Shown: positions 1-8,848, counted from the stretch's first letter. The stretch: DNA of 64,000 nt from Fluviicola sp. (GCA_029866325.1 JARWZO010000024.1:1-64000), one strand, 5' to 3'. Notes: generated by a model not told the origin, from the sequence alone. Program-made: numbers and translations.

Positions 1-1
1 A

Positions 2-1045
2 GCGAACTTGATAGGATTAGGTGGCTTGTCCAAGAAAGTAATGAAGATCTTCAAGAAGATTCGCAAGCGGGTTGATAAGGCGGTGAATAAGCTATTGGCG
101 AAAGCGAAGAAAGCAGCGAGGAAGATCATGCGGAAGTTGGGGATAGGTAGTAAAGAAAAGCCGAAGAACAAGGAGCAGCATGATGAGCAAGTGAAGGCAG
201 GTCTGACTTATCTGAAGCAACAATCAACTAAAGTTGATGACGACAACGATAAAGCACTTACCCAAATTGAAGCCCAAAAAGCTGCAAATAAAACGATGTC
301 CAAGTTCAAAGTCTTTAAGAGTATTACACCTATTGAAAAGAGTGGTAAATGGTCATTCCATTGGAAAGCAAGTGATGGTGTTCTAGATACAAATTTGGCT
401 TTAGAAGGTAACGAAGGTGCGACTAATAAAATCAGAATTAAACGTAAAACTATAAATTTTGACAAAGTAACAATTGACGGTACGGTGTTGGAGTCAAAAA
501 CATCTGAATTGAGGCGACAATTAGGAAATCAGGAAAAAGCAATAAACGAAATGCAGGTTGAGACTTGGATAGAACGAAGAAACACTTTTATTTCAAATCA
601 AACTGAGAATGATAACAACTCTACAATTCGAAAACGAATAAAACGAGATTTAAGAATAGCTTGGTTAAATTTATATGAACAAAGATTGTTATCAAAAGGA
701 TTTACACAAAATAAAATAGAGCAATTAGCAGTTAAATTTTCGAATAGCTTAACTGACGCTGAATATTTTAGGATATTACATAATCCTGATAGAGTCGCTG
801 GTGGAAAAGCTAAGCTGGAGTATCAAGCCGGTACTATTGTAGTTAGCCAAAATGACAAAGTTATATTATCAGATGTACTGAGACAGCTTAAAGTTATTGG
901 TGACAATAAAGTCAATGGACATATAGGTGGTCAATGGAAAACCAGAGTACCTTTGCTTCATAATCATGTGCTTCCGATCTACAATTCGGCAAGTTCAGAA
1001 AATAAACCAAAGTTACAAATGAGTGTTACACTCAAGATTAAATGA
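2..1045 (+). CDS. C-terminal end of eCIS-type scaffold/polymorphic toxin with Ntox15 (Tde-like) nuclease domain (5' partial)
   Basis: The frame is open to the left window edge, so only the C-terminal part is visible. The first ~50 residues are a Lys/Arg-rich amphipathic stretch (IGLGGLSKKV, then repeated K/R-A motifs ending in RKLGIGSKEK). I recognise this from the large DUF4157-type proteins linked to extracellular contractile injection systems. The last ~170 residues fit the Ntox15 polymorphic toxin domain: an HNPD motif (HxxD, nt 779-790) followed by AGG, and later a GGQWKTRV motif near the end. Ntox15 is the domain of the Agrobacterium T6SS DNases Tde1/Tde2, where HxxD is required for DNase activity. 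The inferred product is a nuclease effector delivered by a contractile system. A putative immunity gene follows after 6 bases. The toxin family call is from memory of the motif; the scaffold assignment is less certain because the N-terminus is missing. Confidence 0.75.
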   Translation, partial: ANLIGLGGLSKKVMKIFKKIRKRVDKAVNKLLAKAKKAARKIMRKLGIGSKEKPKNKEQHDEQVKAGLTYLKQQSTKVDDDNDKALTQIEAQKAANKTMSKFKVFKSITPIEKSGKWSFHWKASDGVLDTNLALEGNEGATNKIRIKRKTINFDKVTIDGTVLESKTSELRRQLGNQEKAINEMQVETWIERRNTFISNQTENDNNSTIRKRIKRDLRIAWLNLYEQRLLSKGFTQNKIEQLAVKFSNSLTDAEYFRILHNPDRVAGGKAKLEYQAGTIVVSQNDKVILSDVLRQLKVIGDNKVNGHIGGQWKTRVPLLHNHVLPIYNSASSENKPKLQMSVTLKIK

Positions 1046-1051
1046 TATAAA

Positions 1052-1648
1052 ATGGAAAATGTCTTGTCAAGATTTATTGAGAGAAATGTAGTAGACATTA
1101 ACTCAACTCTGATAAAACCATTTAATATGGAAGCTTATAAGGTCAAACTTTCAAAAAATTCATTGGAGGATTATCGAGTTGTTGAATTTATTTGGAATCA
1201 ATATGGACTTTGTTCGTTTAAAAAAGGGTTGTTTTGGACTATTAACCCGGAAGACTATCAAAAATTGGTTCTAGGTTTTAATAATGTTACGAATGATGCA
1301 TTACCAATAATTCGTACAGTAACAGGATCATTTATTATCTGGGATCAATATGATGATGAATGGGTATTGATGTATCTAGATATTCATAATAACAGTTATG
1401 AATTTTACGGAGATAAGATTTCTGATCTATTCAATTATGATTTGGTTTCAGATCCTGTTTGGATGGATGATCTAAATGGGGAGAGAGAGTTTATGGCATT
1501 AAAATGTTTTCCGGACTATAGATCTGATGAGTGCATTGTTCCAATACCAGCATTAGTTGCAGGAGGTTTATTTATACCCGAGAAACTTCATAAGGTCAAG
1601 TATTTTGAACATCTAATATTATTAGCTGAACTTCATGATAAGATTTGA
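1052..1648 (+). CDS. Tdi-like immunity protein (GAD-like + DUF1851 architecture)
   Basis: This 198-residue cytosolic protein has no signal peptide or membrane segment. The N-terminal half carries YGLCSFKKGLFWTINPEDY (residues ~51-69), which resembles the GAD-like domain (tyrosine, glycine, aromatic-Trp-x-x-Asn-Pro). The C-terminal half is acidic and aromatic and fits the DUF1851/Tdi1 C-terminal domain. GAD-like plus DUF1851 proteins are the known immunity partners of Ntox15 (Tde) DNases, so the position 6 bases after the toxin stop supports the same role. It would bind and block the toxin domain in the producing cell. Start ATG at 1052; no strong Shine-Dalgarno is visible. AT content is higher than in the housekeeping genes, which suits a mobile toxin cassette. 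Confidence 0.7.
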   Translation: MENVLSRFIERNVVDINSTLIKPFNMEAYKVKLSKNSLEDYRVVEFIWNQYGLCSFKKGLFWTINPEDYQKLVLGFNNVTNDALPIIRTVTGSFIIWDQYDDEWVLMYLDIHNNSYEFYGDKISDLFNYDLVSDPVWMDDLNGEREFMALKCFPDYRSDECIVPIPALVAGGLFIPEKLHKVKYFEHLILLAELHDKI

Positions 1649-1872
1649 TACTTCGATTACAAGTCTAACATCTCTTAGTATTTAAATAACCTATATGGAT
1701 AAAATTGCCTTGTTTTTTTGAAATTAGAATGAAAACTTACTGTTTGAGTAGTATTTTTCCAAACAAAATATCCTGGCATCCTTCTAGTATTATTAATTGT
1801 AGAATTTAATTACAAATCTTATTTGATTTCGCAATAGAAGTTTATGGTTCCCTGTCAAGAGTTGTAAAAAGA

Positions 1873-2275
1873 ATGATTAGGTTCTGGAACCAAAATTCCC
1901 TAGAAATGATTGGAATTAACTGGGATATGCTCCGCATGAAATCGGTGAAAATCATGGGTGAACCTGCTGTAAACGCACTTGAAACCGGAGCCGATGCAGG
2001 TTTCACGGTCTTCCAAAAGATCAAAACCGGAGGTATTATGGGCATCTGGGAGTTCATCAAGGAAAAGTTTGGTGATCTCAAGGACGTGTGCGCCTCAGGA
2101 GCAGATGGTGATTGATGCCATTAAGGATATGCTCATCACGCAAGTTATTGAGGCAGGTATAAAATGGCTATTATCACTACTGATCCCTGGAGCTGGTTTC
2201 ATCAAAGCCATCATGGCGATTAAAGATGTGATTGTATTCTTTGTGGAATCTCCCCGCCCGCGAGAAGGGCGGTAG
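1873..2275 (+). pseudogene. Decayed fragment of a second eCIS-type scaffold protein
   Basis: Two overlapping reading frames together rebuild one protein segment. Frame 1 gives GINWDMLRMKSVKIMGEP ... GIWEFIKEKFGDLKD and stops at about 2115. Frame 2 continues from about 2099 with MVIDAIKDMLITQVIEAG ... LLSLLIPGAGFIKAIMAIKD ... VFFVES and then stops at 2275. I recognise this hydrophobic helical region as the part of eCIS-associated scaffold proteins lying just before the basic LGGLSKK segment that opens the gene at position 2. The frameshift near 2090-2100 and the missing ends show it is not functional. It looks like a leftover of cassette duplication or recombination downstream of the active toxin/immunity pair. 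The 5' limit is uncertain. Confidence 0.6.
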
Positions 2276-2287
2276 CTTTTGATTGAG

Positions 2288-2360
2288 CAAGCCTTTGAAT
2301 GGTGCATTGCGGTGCGAGTAGCGTAGCTCACCAGCAGCGGAATAAGCACCATAAGGCTTG
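2288..2360. other. Long bulged hairpin in intergenic DNA
   Basis: The 8-base arm 2288-2295 (caagcctt) pairs with 2353-2360, and after a 3-base bulge the 7-base arm 2299-2305 (atggtgc) pairs with 2346-2352. This gives 15 paired bases interrupted only on the left side. Inside, ggtg at 2311-2314 pairs with cacc at 2329-2332. The segment is richer in G+C than its surroundings. It could be a structured RNA, a terminator without a T-run, or a recombination site. It lacks the GTTRRRY core expected of an integron attC site. Confidence 0.4.
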
Positions 2361-2385
2361 ACAAGCGAAACTAAAGCCCGAATAG

Positions 2386-2577
2386 CGAATAGGCGCTAAA
2401 GCTTACGACCTTTTTGCTGGACTTCCTGACGAAGTAAACGTCTTCTTCACCGATGCTAGCGAGAAGTTTGGGAAATCCTTGGACGAGTTCATTGCCAAAA
2501 CTACACTAGTTACCGCTCTTTTTAGATTCGAAAAAAGGTTTATCTTTGGTTCGCTACTAACGAATAGAAGAATTAGA
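2386..2577 (+). other. Open coding-like stretch in frame with the downstream lipoprotein, possible gene remnant
   Basis: From 2386 a frame is open into the lipoprotein gene at 2578 and has plausible protein character (DLFAGLPDEVNVFFTDASEK, then FGKSLDEFIAK). The real gene downstream begins with its own lipoprotein signal, so this stretch is probably not its N-terminus. It may be a remnant of another toxin or scaffold tail in the cassette region. I do not recognise it. Confidence 0.25.
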
Positions 2578-4134
2578 ATGAAGGTTTGGGTATTCGCACT
2601 TTGCGGGTTAGCTCTTTTTTCCAGCTGTAAAAAAGAAACAACATGGGTCGGTGATTGGACCTTTCCATTGATAGATGACACACTCACACTCAATTCGTTG
2701 GTCGAAGATTCTATTGCCTACGATAACAACGGAACAACACATCTGCTTTTCGAAGAATCTTTGTACAAATCTGCTGTTTCAGAATTGATCGTCATTCCCG
2801 ATACAACCGTAAGTGCTAAAATATCATTGGATGTTGATAGCTATACGGTGCAACCCGGTTCATCGCTTTTTCATCAATTCGATATGGTGTTGGATGTGCA
2901 TCCGGTGCAGTTGACTTCTTTTAAAGTGAAATCGGGAATCTTGAAATACAAAGCACGCAATGTGATTCCGACCAATACCACCTTTAAAGCGGAATTTCCT
3001 TACTCTGACAAAAATGGCGCTACGTTAATCACTTCACCTATCGCTTCACCTGGAACATCGGCCAATCCGTCGTTTATAACCGGACAAGTTGATATTTCAG
3101 GATACGCCTTTGAAACAATGGGCGAAATGCAAGATTCTCTCAATTCCGTTTTTTCGAAATTGAAAATCACCACTGATCCAACGGGACCTCCCGTGACAAT
3201 CACCCGTTATGACACCTTGTATTTTGAGGTGAGTTTGGAAGATGTGGTGCTGGAAGAAGCAACCGGTTTTTTTGGAAATGAAATCATTCAGCAATCGGTT
3301 TCAACGGATGTTGACTTTTTTAAAAACATTCCATCCGGTTCATTTGACCTAAGCGCCATTTCATTATCACTTTCAGTGAAAAATGGGGTAGATGCTCCGG
3401 CACGATTCAAGCTGACTTCCTTGAAGGCTATTGATGAAAACGGGGCTGTTGTGCCACTTCAAACTTCCTTGCTCAATCAGTGGATGTCGCTAGATCCCGC
3501 GCAAATAAACGGTCTAACGATCGATCCGGGAATAGCTACATTTACCTTAAACGAACAAAATTCATCCATCATTGATTTGATTGAAGCCAAAGCGGTAACA
3601 GTTGAAGCCGATTATGCCGTGCAGTTTAATCCTGTTGCCTATACCTTGCAAAATGCATTTGTTCAAACCAGTTTTATCGAGTTGTCACTTGAAGGCGATG
3701 TACCGGTAAATATGCAGCTTTCGGCATTGGTGATAGACGACACCTTAGCCTTGAATGTATCGACACTCGATTTTTCGACCATTGAAGAAGCGTCATTGGA
3801 TGTAGTGGTAAACAATGAGTTTGAAATCGATGTTACAGGTACTTTTGTTTGGTTGGATAAATACTACCAGCCTTTGGCCATTCAACCGAAAACGATGACC
3901 ATTAAAAGCGCTGATTATGGCACACTGGTGAATGGTGTATTGTCTTGCAAAACGGTCAATTCGTTGTTTTTTACCCAAGAAGAATTGCAACTCATGCCAA
4001 GTGCTGCATACCTGAAACTTACCTGTACCATGAATACAGGAACCGTAGAAACGCCAACATTGATCAATGTGCCAATTGATGCTAAAATAGGAGTGAAGGC
4101 ACAAGTAAAAGTGAAAAAACGACATCATGTGTAG
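2578..4134 (+). CDS. Hypothetical lipoprotein, mostly beta-structure
   Basis: The 518-residue product begins with a lipoprotein signal, MKVWVFALCGLALFSSC, with lipobox FSSC and Cys17. That decides the start at 2578; a TTG-initiated extension to 2479 would put the signal inside the protein. After the Cys comes KKE and then a long region rich in Thr, Val, Ser and Asp, with alternating hydrophobic residues typical of beta-sandwich outer-membrane lipoproteins. I see no catalytic motif. It lies between the toxin remnants and the eCIS-type ATPase, but nothing in it shows a role in that system. It could be an unrelated surface lipoprotein. Confidence 0.8.
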   Translation: MKVWVFALCGLALFSSCKKETTWVGDWTFPLIDDTLTLNSLVEDSIAYDNNGTTHLLFEESLYKSAVSELIVIPDTTVSAKISLDVDSYTVQPGSSLFHQFDMVLDVHPVQLTSFKVKSGILKYKARNVIPTNTTFKAEFPYSDKNGATLITSPIASPGTSANPSFITGQVDISGYAFETMGEMQDSLNSVFSKLKITTDPTGPPVTITRYDTLYFEVSLEDVVLEEATGFFGNEIIQQSVSTDVDFFKNIPSGSFDLSAISLSLSVKNGVDAPARFKLTSLKAIDENGAVVPLQTSLLNQWMSLDPAQINGLTIDPGIATFTLNEQNSSIIDLIEAKAVTVEADYAVQFNPVAYTLQNAFVQTSFIELSLEGDVPVNMQLSALVIDDTLALNVSTLDFSTIEEASLDVVVNNEFEIDVTGTFVWLDKYYQPLAIQPKTMTIKSADYGTLVNGVLSCKTVNSLFFTQEELQLMPSAAYLKLTCTMNTGTVETPTLINVPIDAKIGVKAQVKVKKRHHV

Positions 4135-4636
4135 CAAGGCAAATAAATTCGATAGAATTAACTATCAATAGTGAATGAAGTTTTTTCGGATACAGATTGC
4201 CCTTAATCATACCACTAACCTACTTTAGTAGAATAAAAATTTCGTATCGCATAACGTGCTTATTACCGTAAGTTAAGTTTGCGGAGAGCGCCAATTCAAG
4301 GAAGCGAAGTAAGAAAAATGGCTGTTTCGTTGTGTTTTGTCAAAAGCGCTAAAACGTGCAGCGTTTGCCAAAACAGCTGTGCGTTGCGTTTCAGATCCCG
4401 ATCTGCCACTTTTGACCTTAAAACACAGAAAGAGCCATTTTTTACGAGCGGCTATGAATGGCGCAAAAGGATGTTTTGCTTACTTTTTCAGCCTTGGCAA
4501 AAAGTAAGAGAATTAAATAAGCTATTTGAGGATGGTTCCGATGGTATTGTTAAGCGCCGCCAGCGTTCTCTATTTCAATTTCTTTCCGTATATTGTTCAC
4601 GTTTGAATCATTATTCACTTAAATGACACTATTCAC
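4135..4636. other. Intergenic region without a convincing gene
   Basis: About 500 bases. A 115-codon frame at 4279-4626 (+) exists, but its translation is rich in Cys, Arg, Ser and Phe with no domain-like pattern, and I do not accept it. I see no strong terminator after the lipoprotein. A short imperfect inverted repeat (gatag ... ctatc) lies near 4152-4167. Confidence 0.5.
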
Positions 4637-5971
4637 ATGTCGAAATTAACGCCGATGCCAACCCAAGTTTTGACACAACTCATTGATTTTGTCACAAATA
4701 TGCTCCGATTTCGGTTGATCACCGAAGTCAGAAAAGAAACTGCTTCACCACCCGTTTTGGAATTATCAATGGATCAAAGTGCATTGGCCAACTTTATCTT
4801 AGAGCACCAACTATCGGAAGTAGATTTGATGGCGCTTGCATTAACACTCTTTCCACATATTAATCCCGGATTATTGAATACGGAATTGGGTGCGTTTTTC
4901 CCAAAAGGAGGTGATTTCCCTGATTTCGGAGGTGTGAAAGGAAAGAATCATCAGGGCGTTTTACCAACTGGTGAAAGTTTATTATTCATCACAACCGGTA
5001 GTCATCTTGAAGCGAGGTTGCAGGTGACTGATTATTTGCTTTCACACTCGGTTTTGTTTAGCATGGGGATCATTGATTTGGAATCGGTACCGCAAGGAGA
5101 ACCATTGATGAGTGGTCGTTTGATCATGGATGAAGAGTACACCGCGCTTTTTACAACCGGAGCAATTCTCAAGCCGCGCATGAGCGCCAATTTCCCGGCG
5201 GATATTATCCAAACAAACCTCGAATGGGCAGATTTGATCTTGCAAGATAAAGTCATGGATGAAATTCAGGAAATTCATACCTGGCTGAAATACAATGACG
5301 TGTTGATGGAAGAATGGGGTTTGAAAGGCAAAGTAAAACCCGGATACCGCGTGATGTTTTATGGTCCTCCAGGAACGGGAAAAACACTTACAGCTAGCTT
5401 GCTGGGGAAATATACCGGTCGAGATGTATACCGAATCGATCTTTCTATGGTCGTTTCTAAATACATCGGGGAAACCGAAAAAAATCTTTCAAAATTGTTT
5501 GACAAAGCCAAAAACAAAGATTGGATTCTCTTTTTCGATGAAGCCGATTCCGTATTCGGTAAAAGAACCAGTGTTAGGGATGCACATGATAAATACGCCA
5601 ATCAGGAAGTTTCGTACTTATTACAGCGCATTGAAACGCATCCCGGTTTGGTGATTTTGGCTTCGAACCTCAAAAACAATATGGACATGGCTTTTACACG
5701 CCGTTTTCAAACAATCATCGAGTTTCAGAGCCCGGGAGTGGAAGAACGAATCCTGCTTTGGAAAAATAATTTACCGAAAGAGTTACCACTCGAAGAAGAT
5801 GTTTCACTGCGTGAGTTGTCACGAACATACGACCTCACCGGAGCAAATATTGTCAACGTAGTACAATATGCCTGCCTAAAAACAGCTGAAGCCGGAAAAA
5901 AGAAGATGTCTGCTCAATTCTTGGTAGATGGTATCAAAAAAGAATACATCAAAGAAGGGAAGATGATGTAA
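4637..5971 (+). CDS. AAA+ ATPase, eCIS-associated type
   Basis: 444 residues. The C-terminal half is an AAA+ domain with Walker A GPPGTGKT (residues ~244-251), Walker B ILFFDEAD, a TRRF arginine-finger region, and a C-terminal helical lid. The N-terminal ~190 residues are family-specific, without signal peptide or membrane segments. AAA+ ATPases of this layout are standard members of extracellular contractile injection loci (Afp15/PVC15 role), where they are thought to help assemble or recycle the particle in the cytosol. The scaffold/toxin remains 2.4 kb upstream support this reading. No sheath, tube or baseplate gene is visible, so they would lie left of the window. A stand-alone AAA+ chaperone of another system remains possible. 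Confidence 0.75.
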   Translation: MSKLTPMPTQVLTQLIDFVTNMLRFRLITEVRKETASPPVLELSMDQSALANFILEHQLSEVDLMALALTLFPHINPGLLNTELGAFFPKGGDFPDFGGVKGKNHQGVLPTGESLLFITTGSHLEARLQVTDYLLSHSVLFSMGIIDLESVPQGEPLMSGRLIMDEEYTALFTTGAILKPRMSANFPADIIQTNLEWADLILQDKVMDEIQEIHTWLKYNDVLMEEWGLKGKVKPGYRVMFYGPPGTGKTLTASLLGKYTGRDVYRIDLSMVVSKYIGETEKNLSKLFDKAKNKDWILFFDEADSVFGKRTSVRDAHDKYANQEVSYLLQRIETHPGLVILASNLKNNMDMAFTRRFQTIIEFQSPGVEERILLWKNNLPKELPLEEDVSLRELSRTYDLTGANIVNVVQYACLKTAEAGKKKMSAQFLVDGIKKEYIKEGKMM

Positions 5972-5995
5972 ATACCGAAAGCTCGATGATAGGAG

Positions 5996-6003
5996 TATCT
6001 TTG
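5996..6003 (+). promoter_or_regulatory. Putative -7 box (TATCTTTG) for rlmF
   Basis: It matches the Bacteroidota -7 consensus TAnnTTTG and lies 39 bases before the chosen rlmF ATG. I do not see a good TTG/TTTG -33 box at the expected distance. Confidence 0.35.
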
Positions 6004-6042
6004 TAGTTCGTTTCACGCCAACAATAATCGTTTTTGAGTGGA

Positions 6043-7044
6043 ATGCAATCATTAGTAAATCCGGTCATGCAAGCAAAAAAGAAAGTTCATCCAACAGAGA
6101 AAGTAAAATTACACATTCGCAATCAGCACCGCGAAAAGTATGATTTTGAACTACTCACCGAATCGTCGCCTGAGCTTAAAAAGTTCGTTAAGGAAAACGA
6201 TTTTGGGAATTTTACTATTGACTTCTTTGATCCCGAAGCCGTTAAAAGTCTCAACAAAGCGTTGCTCCAACATTACTACGGAATGACTGATTGGAGCATC
6301 CCGACAGATTATTTATGTCCACCGATTCCCGGTCGTGCCGATTACATTCACCACATCGCCGATTTATTGGCCGATTCTAGAACCGGGAAATCGGAAGGAG
6401 AAGTGCCAATGGGCAAGAAAATCAAATGTCTGGATATTGGAATTGGCGCAAACGCTGTGTATCCCATCATTGGCCGTTCAGAATACCAATGGTCGTTTAT
6501 CGGTTCGGATGTTGATCCTATTGCCATTGAATCAGCCAATCGTTTGGTGAAAGCGAATGCCGTTCTGAAAGGAAATGTGGATGTGCGCTTACAGACAAAT
6601 ACTGCGCATGTTTTCGAAGGAATCATTCAGCCTGAAGATTTGATCGATCTAACGATTTGCAATCCGCCGTTTCATGCGTCACAAGAAGCCGCTGCGGCAG
6701 GAACCATGCGGAAACTTTCGAACCTCAAACAAGAAAAAGCCACCAGTGCTGTGCTCAATTTTGGCGGACAACCCAACGAGTTGTGGTGCGAAGGTGGTGA
6801 AGCCGGATTTGTAGAACGAATGATCCGCGAAAGCAAGCAGTTTGCTTCCAATTGTTTTTGGTTTTCGACCCTGATTTCCAAAGAGTCAAATCTTAAAAAT
6901 GCAGGTAGAGTACTCCGTTCTGTTGATGTGTTGGAAGTGAAAATTCTTCCGATGGCACAAGGAAATAAAACAAGCAGAATCTTGGCTTGGACTTTTCTGA
7001 CCAAAGAAGAGCAAGCCAAGTGGATGAAGCAGCGCTGGAAATAG
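6043..7044 (+). CDS. rlmF: 23S rRNA (adenine(1618)-N6)-methyltransferase
   Basis: The product is a class I SAM-dependent methyltransferase that modifies A1618 of 23S rRNA. The sequence shows KVKLHIRNQHREKYDFELL at the start, an SAM-binding LDIGIGANAVYPIIG segment, the catalytic NPPF motif in ICNPPFHAS (N6-adenine methyltransferase type), and a C-terminal GGEAGFVERMIRES segment typical of RlmF/YbiN. The ATG at 6043 is preferred over a TTG at 6034, giving 333 residues, close to the usual family length. The gene is monocistronic by position, with its own -7 box upstream. Confidence 0.93.
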   Translation: MQSLVNPVMQAKKKVHPTEKVKLHIRNQHREKYDFELLTESSPELKKFVKENDFGNFTIDFFDPEAVKSLNKALLQHYYGMTDWSIPTDYLCPPIPGRADYIHHIADLLADSRTGKSEGEVPMGKKIKCLDIGIGANAVYPIIGRSEYQWSFIGSDVDPIAIESANRLVKANAVLKGNVDVRLQTNTAHVFEGIIQPEDLIDLTICNPPFHASQEAAAAGTMRKLSNLKQEKATSAVLNFGGQPNELWCEGGEAGFVERMIRESKQFASNCFWFSTLISKESNLKNAGRVLRSVDVLEVKILPMAQGNKTSRILAWTFLTKEEQAKWMKQRWK

Positions 7045-7114
7045 TTTGGTGCTTTCGTTTCGTAATTGAAGATTGTTCGGCCTGTAATAGCTAATTTTAG
7101 AACAACTTTGGCTC

Positions 7115-8818
7115 ATGAAAACACACTTCTTTTTACCGTTACTCTTATTGATTTCCACGGCTGTGGATGCACAATGGTCGGGCAATACCACACCAACGTA
7201 TCCTGAACTGATCGCTTATTACCAGAAGCTTGACCGCGAACACGCTGAAATAGAATTGTATGCGATGGGGAAATCAGACACCGATTGGCCTATTTACGTA
7301 TGTATCATCAACGGAGCAAAAGATTCAATCAAAACATTCGAAAAAGCGCAAAATAGCACCACGATTTTGATCAACAATGCCATTCATCCCGGCGAACCAG
7401 ATGGTGTAAATGCGTGCTTGATTTGGATTGATAATTGGATCAAAAACGGAAAGAAAACCGCCGATTTACCAGTGATTGCTATTATTCCGGCTTACAATGT
7501 AGGTGGGATGTTCAATCGATCGTCTAATAGCCGCGCCAATCAAGACGGACCGGAAGAATACGGATTTCGTGGCAACAGCCAAAACCTCGACCTCAACCGC
7601 GATTTCATTAAAATGGATTCTCCGAATGCGTTCACTTTCGTGACACTCTATCAGGCATTGGATCCTGATGTGTTTGTTGACAATCACGTGAGCAATGGCG
7701 CCGATTATCAGTACACGTTGACATACATCGCTTCTATGAAAGAACGCATGGCGCCTTCTATGCGTGCACTCACTTACGATAAGTGTATTCCTTCTTTGAC
7801 TTCGCGTTTGAAAAAACGTAAAAGAGACCTTTTTCCGTATGTAGAATTGCAGGAAGATATTCCGGATAAAGGAATCATTGCGTTTAACGACTTACCGCGC
7901 TATGCTACAGGATATTCATCGTTGTTTCATGCACTCAGTTTCACGGTTGAAACCCACATGCTAAAACCGTTTCCCGAAAGAGTAGAGGCAACCCGGCAAT
8001 TTTTGGATGAACTCATTCTCTGGAGCAAGGAATGTGCTTCGGATATTGAATTGGCGCGTAAAAAGGCCATCGATTGGAGTTTGGAACAGCAAACGTTTCA
8101 TTACAATTACAAACGAACAGAAAAAGCCGATTCCATTTTATTCAAAGGTTATAAAGCAATCTACAAAACCAGCCCTGTTACCGGTTTAGAGCGCTTGTTC
8201 TACGATAGAAAACAGCCATTCACAAAATATGTCCCTCATTTTCAAACGCACCGTTCTAGCGATTCGGTGGCCATTCCGAAAGCGTACTTTGTGGGAGGAG
8301 CAAACACGGAAGTGATCTCTCGCTTAAAGGCCAATGGCATTGAGTTTTCAACCGTTTTACACGATTCTCTCATTTCGGTTATCACCAACAAAGTCCTGAA
8401 ATACGATTCGCCCAAACAACCTTATGAAGGTCATTTTTTGCATGGGGGAACGATGATCGAAAAAGAAGAAAACAACATGGTTATTCCGGCTGGAACCGTT
8501 ATGATTTCTACCCGACAACCGAAAATGAATTTTGTAGTTTCTGTGCTCGAACCTGCTGCTGAGGATAGTTATTTTTCCTGGAATTTCTTTGATAGCTATC
8601 TGCAACAAAAAGAATACTTTTCAGCCTATGTTTTTGAAGAAAAAGCATTAGAAATTCTGGAAAAGGACCCGCAATTGGCGCAGGATTTTTATTCGAAAAA
8701 ACGCACCGATTCCGAGTTTGCCAACAATGCATGGGATCAGCTTTACTTTATCTACAAACGAAGCATTTATTACGAAAAAACAACTGCGAATCGTTTGCCG
8801 ATTTACCAAATATATTGA
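7115..8818 (+). CDS. Secreted M14-family zinc carboxypeptidase
   Basis: 567 residues with a signal peptide (MKTHFFLPLLLLISTAVDAQ, cleavage after Ala-Gln likely). The M14 zinc site is visible as HPGEPDG (His and Glu ligands, residues ~93-99) with the third histidine in VDNHVSNGADY. The likely catalytic Glu lies in FTVETHM. An Asn-Arg pair for substrate carboxylate binding appears in DLNRDF. The C-terminal ~200 residues extend beyond the catalytic domain and are unassigned. It probably digests peptides in the periplasm or outside the cell. It is followed by a strong terminator, so it is likely transcribed alone. Confidence 0.88.
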   Translation: MKTHFFLPLLLLISTAVDAQWSGNTTPTYPELIAYYQKLDREHAEIELYAMGKSDTDWPIYVCIINGAKDSIKTFEKAQNSTTILINNAIHPGEPDGVNACLIWIDNWIKNGKKTADLPVIAIIPAYNVGGMFNRSSNSRANQDGPEEYGFRGNSQNLDLNRDFIKMDSPNAFTFVTLYQALDPDVFVDNHVSNGADYQYTLTYIASMKERMAPSMRALTYDKCIPSLTSRLKKRKRDLFPYVELQEDIPDKGIIAFNDLPRYATGYSSLFHALSFTVETHMLKPFPERVEATRQFLDELILWSKECASDIELARKKAIDWSLEQQTFHYNYKRTEKADSILFKGYKAIYKTSPVTGLERLFYDRKQPFTKYVPHFQTHRSSDSVAIPKAYFVGGANTEVISRLKANGIEFSTVLHDSLISVITNKVLKYDSPKQPYEGHFLHGGTMIEKEENNMVIPAGTVMISTRQPKMNFVVSVLEPAAEDSYFSWNFFDSYLQQKEYFSAYVFEEKALEILEKDPQLAQDFYSKKRTDSEFANNAWDQLYFIYKRSIYYEKTTANRLPIYQIY

Positions 8819-8823
8819 ATACA

Positions 8824-8848
8824 AAAAGGAGGACAGGATCCTCCTTTT
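8824..8848. terminator. Rho-independent terminator after the M14 peptidase gene
   Basis: A perfect 10-base stem (8824-8833 with 8839-8848) with a 5-base loop. The right arm ends in TTTT and the left arm begins with an A-run, so it can work on both strands. It separates the converging peptidase and lipoprotein genes. Confidence 0.85.

Noticed and set aside
2288-2360. Integron attC site
   Set aside because: The bulged stem recalls attC, but the GTTRRRY/RYYYAAC core sites are missing and no integrase is near.
2479-2577. N-terminal extension of the lipoprotein gene at 2578
   Set aside because: It would place the lipoprotein signal 33 residues inside the protein; the ATG at 2578 gives a clean signal.
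4279-4626. 115-codon open frame in the gap before the AAA+ ATPase gene
   Set aside because: Composition is rich in Cys, Arg and Ser with no domain-like pattern, and no start context or neighbour supports it.
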